From NCBI GenBank assembly GCA_028290125.1, contig JAQGKM010000039.1, forward strand, positions 1 to 5,067: a stretch of DNA of 5,067 bases, read 5' to 3'. The position numbers and the translations under genes were made by a program. Positions 1 to 5,067 of the stretch are shown one piece after another. The first letter of the stretch is position 1. Every line of letters starts with the position of its first letter. The notes beneath the pieces were generated by a model. The model saw nothing but the letters and a program-made list of their open reading frames with translations. It had not been told where the DNA came from and ran no database searches. The DNA is from Hyphomicrobiales bacterium (GTDB lineage: Bacteria; Pseudomonadota; Alphaproteobacteria; Rhizobiales; Beijerinckiaceae).

Positions 1-666
1 GACGCGGTCGTGCGGCGTCGTCTCCTTCGAGAAATCCATGCGCAGGTCTTCGTCGACGAGCGTCGCGACGCCGAACGGCGCCTTGCGCACGATGTAGAAG
101 AGCTTCTTCGTGCAATAGGCGTAGAGCGAGCGGCCGTCGCTGATCAGCACGTTGAAGACGCCGCGCGTCGCGATCTCGCCGCACAGGATCTGAAGCGCGC
201 GATCGAGCGCGGCGACCGAGGGCAAGGTCTCGAACTGCTCGCGCAGGCGCCCCGCAAGCCAGCAGAAGGCGTGCTCGCTGTCTGTCGTGCCGATCGGCTG
301 ATAGAGCCCGAGCGCCAGCTTCTTCACGCCCTTCAGCTGGCCGTTGTGCGCGAAATTGATCGCGCGGCCCCAGATCTCGCGTGTGAAGGGATGCGTGTTC
401 TCCAGCGAAACGCGGCCGCGGTTGGCGCGGCGGACATGCGCGATGACGATCTCGCTTTTCAGCGGATAGTCGCGCAGCAGGCGGGCGATCTCGGATTGCG
501 CACTGGGTTGCGGGTCGTGAAACGCCCGCGCGCCGCGACCCTCGTAGAAGGCGATGCCCCAGCCGTCGCGATGCGGACCCGTCGCGCCGCCGCGCCGCGC
601 CAGCGCCGCAAAACTGAAGCGGATGTCGGTCGGCACATTGGCGTTCATGCCGAGGAGTTCACACAT
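1..666 (-). CDS. yafJ: Class II glutamine amidotransferase, YafJ family (N-terminal 222 residues, cut by the window edge)
   Basis: This is the N-terminal part of a stand-alone class II (Ntn-type) glutamine amidotransferase. Translation starts at the ATG at 664-666 with MCELLGMNANVPTDI, which places the expected catalytic Cys at residue 2, to be exposed by removal of Met1. Other family signatures follow in order: HRDGWGI (32-38), a RANRG loop (80-84), ENTHPF (89-94), the HNG oxyanion-hole motif (107-109), and TDSEHAFCWL (128-137). Near the cut end, APFGVATL and DFSKETTP match the E. coli YafJ sequence as I remember it. The family is about 255-270 residues, so roughly 35-50 are missing beyond base 1. 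Family knowledge predicts release of ammonia from glutamine, but no synthase domain is attached and the physiological acceptor is unknown. The Shine-Dalgarno is weak (GGCGGGA just upstream). It is divergent from the acyltransferase. Family assignment is very secure; the biological role is not. Confidence 0.95.
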   Translation of the reverse strand, partial: MCELLGMNANVPTDIRFSFAALARRGGATGPHRDGWGIAFYEGRGARAFHDPQPSAQSEIARLLRDYPLKSEIVIAHVRRANRGRVSLENTHPFTREIWGRAINFAHNGQLKGVKKLALGLYQPIGTTDSEHAFCWLAGRLREQFETLPSVAALDRALQILCGEIATRGVFNVLISDGRSLYAYCTKKLFYIVRKAPFGVATLVDEDLRMDFSKETTPHDRV

Positions 667-861
667 CGTCCCGCCGATCGACTGGACCCGCGCGCCAATG
701 GCCGGGCGCCCGTGCTTAGCGGGTCAGGCCCGGCGCGCCAAGCGGCATTGTGGCGGGGCCGCCACCTGGCCCGGCCGGTCAGCTTCACCCGGACCACAGA
801 TTGCCCACATACGCCTGACTGCGCTTGAGAACCCAATAGTTTTTCCCTAAGAACGTCGGCG
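667..861. other. Divergent intergenic region with short GC-rich palindromes
   Basis: This 195-bp gap separates the divergent starts of the amidotransferase (leftward) and the acyltransferase (rightward), so it should hold both promoters. Visible structure includes the 10-bp palindrome CGGGCGCCCG (703-712), GGCGCGCC (732-739), the inverted repeat TGGCGG-GG-CCGCCA (751-764), and a direct repeat GGCCCGGC at 727-734 and 768-775. The half next to the amidotransferase is very GC-rich; the last 40 bases before the acyltransferase are more AT-rich and include a T5 run. Reading frames crossing the region belong to no recognisable protein. No operator can be named; such palindromes can arise by chance at this GC content. 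Confidence 0.6.
825..853 (+). promoter_or_regulatory. Weak candidate sigma-70-type promoter for the acyltransferase
   Basis: TTGAGA (825-830) and TAAGAA (848-853) are separated by 17 bases, the preferred spacing. The -35 is a fair match, but the -10 matches TATAAT at only three of six positions. If used, transcription would begin at about 860, almost on the ATG at 862, giving a leaderless or nearly leaderless mRNA. This would fit the lack of a clear Shine-Dalgarno there. The assignment is speculative. Confidence 0.2.
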
Positions 862-2799
862 ATGCGCGACGAACCGCTCTTCTACCGCAAGGACATCGAC
901 GGCTGGCGCGCCATTGCGGTCGTCGCCGTCATCCTCAATCATTTCGACAAGGCCTGGCTGCCCGGCGGCTATCTGGGCGTCGACGTGTTCTTCGTCATTT
1001 CGGGCTTCGTCATCACCATGGCGCTGCTCAACCGGAAGGCGGAACGGTTCTGGCCATTTCTGGCGGACTTCTACGCACGGCGCGTGCGGCGGCTCATGCC
1101 CGCGCTTGCCGTCTGCGTGGTGGCGACGTCGGTCGCGATCTGGTTCGCCGATCCTGCGTCGCGGCAATCACTTTCGACGGGACTCGGCGCGCTGTTTGGC
1201 GTCTCGAACCTTCTTCTCGCCAATCAGGACGCGAATTATTTCAGCCCGTCGACGGAGCTGAACGCCTTCACCCACACTTGGTCGCTGGGCGTCGAAGAGC
1301 AGTTTTACCTCGTCTATCCGTTGCTGCTGTGGGGACTGGCGCGGCTCGGCGCCCGTCAGGATGCGGCGTCGATGCGCCGCTTCGTCCTCGTGCTGGCTGC
1401 GATGCTGGTGATCTCCGCCGGGATCTTCGTCAGCACGGCGAACGCCTATCCGGTGTTCAACTACTACCATCTTCCCAGCCGCTTCTGGGAACTCGCCGCC
1501 GGCGCCCTCACCTTTCTGGCGTGCCGGAACCGGCCAGCCCGGCTCCCCGCTCCCGTGCCGCTTGCCGCGACCGCTGTGCTCGCCGTCACCTTCCTGCTGC
1601 CGCTCGAGCACCGCGTTCCGGCGACGCTGCTGGCGGTTGCGGCGACGGCCGTGCTGCTGGCGACGACGCCGTCGAGCCGCGCCCTCGACGGCGTGCTGAC
1701 CACGCCGGTCCTGCGGTTCTTCGGCCGCATCTCCTATCCGCTGTACCTGTGGCACTGGAGCGTTCTCGCCGTCAGCCGCTTCACAATCGGCGTCTCGGCT
1801 GCCACAGCTCCTGTGCAGTTCGCCCTCATGCTGGCGCTGGCGTGGGGGACATATCGCTTCATCGAAAGCCCGCTACGGCATGGCTGGATCCGACAGCCGA
1901 ACTGGCGGGTTCTGACCGCTGGCCTTGGCGTCGCCCTGCTCTGCGCCGCGGTCCCGATGACCCTGCGGCTGAAGGAAGAGATCGGCCCGTTCCGGTCCGC
2001 CGCGTCCGACGTCGTGCCCGACGGCTTCATGCCACTGCCGGACTCGGGCGCGCGTTTCGAGGATGTCTGCCTGCTTGACGCCAAACATCCGCGCAAGGCC
2101 GACACTGTGGAGCGGTGCACGGTCGCGCCCGTGAAGCCCGATGGAAACACCATCTGGGCGTTCGGCGACAGCCACGCGGGCCACCTGCAGCCGATGTTCT
2201 ACGCGCTACGTGAACAGACCGGCATGGGCGTGCATGTCGTGGCGATGGCCAACACGCCGTTCCCGTCAGTCGTGGACAGCGCGATGTCGTCGGAAGGCCA
2301 GACGACGTTCGACAGCGTCAGTCCGCGCTTCAAGCCGGGCGACATCGTCGTGCTGGCGCGGTTCTATCTCTACCGGGACGGGCAGCAGCGTGCGCAGCCG
2401 GACGTCGCCGCCTGGACGCTTGCGGCGGCCGATCTGGCGCGGAAGCTCGGGCCGCGCGGCATCAAGGTGGTGATTGTCGCGCCGCCGCCGGCGTTTCGTT
2501 ACGCATCGGTGCTGAGCTGCGCACGCCGCATGAGCACGGACGCCTGTGCGCCGAGCCGTGAGTCACTGGCGGGGATTATCGGCGCCATCACGCAGGACCT
2601 CGAAACCGCCACGCAGGGCATCCCGAATGTCGTGGTGTTTCGCCCGTTCGATTTCTTCTGTCCGCCGTCGCAGGCGACCTGTTCGCCGATCCGGGACGGA
2701 CAGATGGCGTTCCGCGACCAGGATCACCTGACCGTCGTCGGATCGCGGGCGATGACCGGCGCATTCATGGAACGGCTCGGCCTCGAACCGGCGCATTGA
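862..2799 (+). CDS. OafA-type membrane O-acyltransferase (acyltransferase-3 domain plus C-terminal SGNH domain)
   Basis: This 645-residue protein is predicted to acylate, most likely O-acetylate, a cell-surface glycan. The N-terminal two thirds is an acyltransferase-3 membrane domain of about ten helices. Its conserved blocks are R16-x10-H27 in RAIAVVAVILNH, GGYLGVDVFFVISGF (35-49), FYARRVRRLMPAL (70-82), HTWSLGVEEQFYLVYPL (138-154), LPSRFWELAAGAL (204-216) and FGRISYPLYLWHW (287-299). One more helix (about 349-367) leads to a periplasmic SGNH domain: block I is GDSHAGH (435-441, nucleophile S437) and block V is D619-x-x-H622 in FRDQDHLT. Cysteines 403/419, 553/562 and 600/607 could form disulfides. 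In this family the membrane domain passes acyl groups across the membrane and the SGNH domain completes transfer. An in-frame TGA at 826-828 and no other start codon before 862 fix this ATG as the earliest start. The substrate is unknown: lipopolysaccharide, exopolysaccharide and peptidoglycan are all possible. Both active sites look intact. Confidence 0.95.
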   Translation: MRDEPLFYRKDIDGWRAIAVVAVILNHFDKAWLPGGYLGVDVFFVISGFVITMALLNRKAERFWPFLADFYARRVRRLMPALAVCVVATSVAIWFADPASRQSLSTGLGALFGVSNLLLANQDANYFSPSTELNAFTHTWSLGVEEQFYLVYPLLLWGLARLGARQDAASMRRFVLVLAAMLVISAGIFVSTANAYPVFNYYHLPSRFWELAAGALTFLACRNRPARLPAPVPLAATAVLAVTFLLPLEHRVPATLLAVAATAVLLATTPSSRALDGVLTTPVLRFFGRISYPLYLWHWSVLAVSRFTIGVSAATAPVQFALMLALAWGTYRFIESPLRHGWIRQPNWRVLTAGLGVALLCAAVPMTLRLKEEIGPFRSAASDVVPDGFMPLPDSGARFEDVCLLDAKHPRKADTVERCTVAPVKPDGNTIWAFGDSHAGHLQPMFYALREQTGMGVHVVAMANTPFPSVVDSAMSSEGQTTFDSVSPRFKPGDIVVLARFYLYRDGQQRAQPDVAAWTLAAADLARKLGPRGIKVVIVAPPPAFRYASVLSCARRMSTDACAPSRESLAGIIGAITQDLETATQGIPNVVVFRPFDFFCPPSQATCSPIRDGQMAFRDQDHLTVVGSRAMTGAFMERLGLEPAH

Positions 2800-2810
2800 A
2801 CGCAAAGATA

Positions 2811-2840
2811 CGCCCGCGCTTCAGGGATGAAGCGCGGGCG
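2811..2840. terminator. Stem-loop between convergent genes, probable (bidirectional) terminator
   Basis: A perfect 13-bp inverted repeat, CGCCCGCGCTTCA / TGAAGCGCGGGCG, encloses a four-base loop. It begins 11 bases after the acyltransferase stop and lies 12 bases beyond the stop of the leftward GlsB-like gene. Read leftward, the stem is followed by TATCTTTG, a short interrupted T-rich stretch. Read rightward there is no T tract. It therefore fits best as the terminator of the leftward genes and may also slow rightward transcripts. Confidence 0.7.
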
Positions 2841-2852
2841 CGAAGAGACGCG

Positions 2853-3131
2853 TCAGAGGCGACGGTCGTCCATCGGACCGGCGCGGCGCGACGTCACCAT
2901 GTTCCAGATCGCCAGCACGATCAGCGCGCCGACGACGGCGCCGATCAGACCGGCCCCGTCATTGGGGCCATACCAGCCGATCGCCTGCCCGATCCAGGTG
3001 GCGACCACGGCGCCGACCACGCCCAGCAGCGCGGTCATGATGAACCCTGACGGCTCATTCGGCGCGCGGGAAATCAGACGGGCGATGAAGCCCGCAACGA
3101 GACCGATGATGATGGTCCAGATGATACCCAT
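2853..3131 (-). CDS. GlsB/YeaQ/YmgE family small membrane protein (transglycosylase-associated family)
   Basis: This is a 92-residue, very hydrophobic protein with three predicted membrane helices: 1-20 (starting MGIIWTIIIGLVAGFIARLI), about 28-52, and about 59-80. A short charged tail (SRRAGPMDDRRL) ends it. The initial G-x-I-x-x-I-I-x-G-L-x-A-G-x-I-A pattern, the Gly-rich second helix with GxxGA, and the total length are typical of the family. Members are inner-membrane proteins often induced by stress or linked to the general stress response; 'transglycosylase-associated' is a historical name with no shown enzyme activity. The ATG at 3129-3131 was chosen because a GGGAG Shine-Dalgarno lies 7 bases upstream and the hydrophobic family N-terminus begins exactly there. 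An in-frame TTG at 3198-3200 would add 23 polar residues unlike the family. It follows the helicase in the same direction after a 65-bp gap, so co-transcription is possible. The molecular function is unknown. Confidence 0.9.
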   Translation of the reverse strand: MGIIWTIIIGLVAGFIARLISRAPNEPSGFIMTALLGVVGAVVATWIGQAIGWYGPNDGAGLIGAVVGALIVLAIWNMVTSRRAGPMDDRRL

Positions 3132-3138
3132 GTCCTTA

Positions 3139-3143
3139 CTCCC
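3139..3143 (-). promoter_or_regulatory. Ribosome binding site deciding the GlsB-like start
   Basis: On the minus strand the sequence reads GGGAG, then TAAGGAC, then ATG, giving a 7-base spacer. This is the clearest Shine-Dalgarno in the window. It supports the ATG at 3129-3131 over the upstream TTG at 3198-3200, which has no comparable signal. Confidence 0.65.
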
Positions 3144-3196
3144 AAAGCGCGCCTCAAAGCGGCGATGGGAACAGAACGAGCGACCTTGACTGTGGT

Positions 3197-5059
3197 TCAA
3201 TCCGCAGGACGTTCCTTGCGGAATTTTGACTTGCTGGCCGAGTCATACTTCGGGCGATCGGCCCTCGGTTTGTCGAAACCCGGCTTGGCGGCGTCGCCGA
3301 ACTTGGGCTTCTTGTCGTATTTCGGCCGGTCGAAGCCGGGTTTTTCGAACCGCGGCTTGTCGTCAAATTTTTTCGCGAAGGCCGGCTTGTCAGCCGATCC
3401 CGGACCGTCGGCGCGGGAGATATTGACCTCCTGCTGGCCGTTCTTGGCGCCGCCGGGCCGCGTCATGGCCTCGGCGAAGGCGACCGCATGTTCGGCGGAG
3501 ACTTCGAACTTCGTCTCCTTGTCGAAGATGCGGATCGCCCCGATGGCCTCGCGCGACACCTGTCCGCGCTTGCAGATCATGGGCAGCACCCATTTGGGAT
3601 CCGCATTGTCCTTTCGGCCGATGTCGAGCCGGAACCAGACGCCGTCGCCGCGATGGCGCAGCGGCGCGCTCGGGCCACGTGACGGAGCCGACGGATCGCG
3701 CGGGCCGCGCTCGATGCGCGACGTGGCGGGACGCGCGTCGCGGCCGAAGCCCGGATCGGTGACGTCCTCGGGCGCCGGCAGGCGCGAGCGGTAGATGCGC
3801 ACCAAGGCGGCCGCCACGTCCTCGGGCGAACGCTCGGCGAGGAGCGCGCGGGCGAGGACGAGATCCTCCTCGGTGTTCTCTTCGTTCAGCAACTCGTCCT
3901 TGACCATGCGCTCCTGATCGAGCTTGCGCACGTCCTCGGCGGATGGCGGACCGCTCCACTCGGGCTGCACGCCGGCGTCGACGAGCAGGCGCTCCGCCTT
4001 GCGGCGGCGCGACACCGGCACCAGCAGCACGGCGATGCCCTTGCGGCCCGCGCGGCCGGTGCGGCCGGAGCGATGCTTCAGGATTTCGGCGTCGTTGGGC
4101 AGCTCGGCATGAATGACGAGATTGAGGTTAGGAAGATCGATGCCGCGCGCGGCGACGTCGGTCGCCACGCAGATGCGCGCGCGTCCGTCGCGCAGCGCCT
4201 GCAGAGCGTGGTTGCGTTCGTTCTGCGAGAGTTCGCCCGAGAGCGCGACGGCCCCGAAGCCCCTCTCCAGCAAGGCGGACTGCATGTGACGCACGGATTC
4301 GCGCGTGTTGCAGAACACCAGCGCGCCCGGCGATTCGTAGAAGCGCAGCAGGTTGACGGTGACGTGCTCGATCTCATGCGGCATCACGCGCAGCGCGCGA
4401 TAGTCGATGTCGGCATGAACCTGATCGCCGCCGCCCACTTCGATGCGCAGCGCGTTCTTCTGGTAGTCGCGCGCCAGACGCACGATGCCCTGCGGCAGGG
4501 TCGCGGAGAACAGGAGCGTGCGGCGCTCGGCCGGCGTCGCCTTGAGAATTTCTTCGAGATCCTCGCGGAAGCCGAGGTCGAGCATTTCGTCGGCTTCGTC
4601 AAGGATGAGCGCGCGCAGTTGCGACACGTCGAGGCCCTTGCGCTCGATGTGATCGCGCAGACGGCCCGGCGTGCCCACGACGATGTGGCAGCCCTGCTGG
4701 AGCAACTGGCGCTCGCGGCGCGCATCCATGCCGCCGACGCAGGCGACGACGCGGCCCTTGGCCCCGGCGTAAAGCCAGGTCAGTTCGCGGTGAACCTGCA
4801 GCGCGAGTTCGCGCGTGGGCGCAACTACAAGTGCGAGAGGGGCGCTGGCGTAGGGGAGAATTTCGGCGTCGCCGAGCAGCGTCGGGGCAATGGCGAGGCC
4901 ATAGGCCACCGTCTTGCCGGAGCCGGTCTGGGCGGAGACGAGGAGATCGCGGTCGCTGATGCCGGGTTCGATCACGGCAAGCTGGACGGGCGTGGCTACA
5001 TGATAGTCACGCGCGGCGAGAGCACGCGCGAGGCTTGGATTGGTCGCGGGGAATGACAA
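3197..5059 (-). CDS. DEAD-box ATP-dependent RNA helicase with DbpA-type RNA-binding domain and repetitive basic tail
   Basis: This 620-residue helicase would unwind or remodel RNA in the cytoplasm, by family in ribosome assembly or RNA decay and often at low temperature (DeaD/CsdA-like). RecA domain 1 carries the Q-motif glutamine (Q26 in TPVQ), motif I AQTGSGKT (43-50), PTRELALQ (81-88), TPGR (130-133), DEAD (154-157) and SAT (185-187). RecA domain 2 carries VFCNT (248-252), ATDVAARGID (299-308) and HRSGRTGRAGR (329-339). All catalytic motifs are intact. A linker with an RGPRDPSAPSRGPSAP stretch (451-466) leads to a DbpA-type RNA-binding fold (about 472-532, with WVLPMICKRG at 490-499). A low-complexity K/D/P/F tail (about 557-613) ends it. 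The start is uncertain: the TTG at 5057-5059 aligns with where I remember homologues beginning (M-x-F-P-x-T-N-P), but the frame stays open to the right edge and any upstream start or Shine-Dalgarno is not visible. The GlsB-like gene follows downstream. Confidence 0.95.
   Translation of the reverse strand: MSFPATNPSLARALAARDYHVATPVQLAVIEPGISDRDLLVSAQTGSGKTVAYGLAIAPTLLGDAEILPYASAPLALVVAPTRELALQVHRELTWLYAGAKGRVVACVGGMDARRERQLLQQGCHIVVGTPGRLRDHIERKGLDVSQLRALILDEADEMLDLGFREDLEEILKATPAERRTLLFSATLPQGIVRLARDYQKNALRIEVGGGDQVHADIDYRALRVMPHEIEHVTVNLLRFYESPGALVFCNTRESVRHMQSALLERGFGAVALSGELSQNERNHALQALRDGRARICVATDVAARGIDLPNLNLVIHAELPNDAEILKHRSGRTGRAGRKGIAVLLVPVSRRRKAERLLVDAGVQPEWSGPPSAEDVRKLDQERMVKDELLNEENTEEDLVLARALLAERSPEDVAAALVRIYRSRLPAPEDVTDPGFGRDARPATSRIERGPRDPSAPSRGPSAPLRHRGDGVWFRLDIGRKDNADPKWVLPMICKRGQVSREAIGAIRIFDKETKFEVSAEHAVAFAEAMTRPGGAKNGQQEVNISRADGPGSADKPAFAKKFDDKPRFEKPGFDRPKYDKKPKFGDAAKPGFDKPRADRPKYDSASKSKFRKERPAD
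3201..3222. other. Small stem-loop at the 3' end of the helicase gene
   Basis: TCCGCA (3201-3206) pairs with TGCGGA (3217-3222). A further GGA/TCC pairing past a one-base bulge leaves a very small loop. The element covers the last codons of the helicase, immediately before its stop. Read rightward it is followed by ATTTTGAC, with four Ts, so it could weakly stop antisense transcription coming from the acyltransferase side. Read leftward there is no T tract, so helicase transcripts probably continue into the GlsB-like gene. It may simply reflect coding constraints. Confidence 0.3.
3242..3388 (-). repeat. Degenerate in-frame repeats encoding the K/D/P/F-rich tail of the helicase
   Basis: Residues 558-606 of the helicase consist of recurring short units such as DKPRFEKP, GFDRPKYD and GFDKPRADRPKYD. 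Two better-conserved copies end in DRPKYD (residues 577-582 and 601-606), and both are preceded by KPGFD within 4-10 residues. The DNA copies also resemble each other: on the plus strand, GTCATACTTCGGGCGATCGG and GTCGTATTTCGGCCGGTCGA differ at only a handful of positions. The pattern suggests tandem duplication followed by drift. The product is predicted to be disordered, positively charged and punctuated by aromatic residues. Confidence 0.6.
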
Positions 5060-5067
5060 GAACTGGA

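Noticed and set aside
727..775. The GGCCCGGC direct repeat and nearby palindromes as a possible operator or mobile-element end.
   Set aside because: The units are only 8 bp, no target-site duplication or transposase accompanies them, and such motifs are frequent by chance at this GC content.
10..828. A 272-codon open frame on the plus strand opposite the amidotransferase.
   Set aside because: It is Arg/Ala-rich with no recognisable domain, lies antisense to a clearly identified YafJ protein, and runs on through the intergenic region as expected for GC-rich shadow frames.
1168..1755. A 195-codon minus-strand frame inside the acyltransferase.
   Set aside because: It is extremely rich in Arg, Gln, Gly and Glu, typical of an antisense frame over GC-rich membrane-protein codons, with no start signal or domain.
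3132..3200. A longer GlsB-like protein starting at the TTG at 3198-3200, which overlaps the helicase stop codon (TTGA).
   Set aside because: The stop/start overlap is tempting as translational coupling, but the added 23 residues are polar and unlike the family, and the ATG at 3129-3131 has a good Shine-Dalgarno.
4073..5056. A 327-codon open frame on the plus strand opposite the helicase core.
   Set aside because: It mirrors the helicase codons (abundant Ala, Arg, Glu, Asp, Val), shows no family motif, and the opposite strand carries every DEAD-box motif.

Overview
The window is GC-rich and gene-dense, with strong G/C bias at third codon positions. The proteins look alphaproteobacterial: the helicase, from its N-terminal F-P-x-T-N-P segment through the RecA core to its C-terminal RNA-binding domain, resembles Hyphomicrobiales (Rhizobiales: Bradyrhizobium, Rhodopseudomonas, Methylobacterium-like) DEAD-box proteins as I remember them. 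The genus cannot be fixed from the sequence alone. The window looks like ordinary chromosome: I see no phage, transposon, tRNA, rRNA, CRISPR array or toxin-antitoxin pair.

Layout, left to right. (1) Minus strand, 1-666: the first 222 codons of a YafJ-type class II glutamine amidotransferase that runs off the left edge. (2) 667-861: a 195-bp divergent intergenic region with several short GC-rich palindromes and no gene. (3) Plus strand, 862-2799: a 645-residue membrane O-acyltransferase of the OafA type, with an N-terminal acyltransferase-3 membrane domain and a C-terminal periplasmic SGNH domain. (4) 2811-2840: a perfect 13-bp stem-loop between convergent genes, probably a terminator. (5) Minus strand, 2853-3131: a 92-residue GlsB/YeaQ/YmgE small membrane protein. 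(6) Minus strand, 3197-5059: a DEAD-box RNA helicase with a DbpA-type RNA-binding domain and a basic, repetitive tail; its start lies 8 bases from the right edge.

The helicase and the GlsB-like gene lie in the same direction 65 bp apart and could be co-transcribed, ending at the 2811-2840 hairpin. The acyltransferase appears to be a single-gene unit between a divergent and a convergent neighbour, with no other polysaccharide gene visible. The genes do not form an obvious pathway. The common thread, at most, is envelope modification and stress or cold adaptation, which is inference from the families. I found no convincing undescribed system; the most distinctive points are the repetitive helicase tail and the orphan two-domain acyltransferase.
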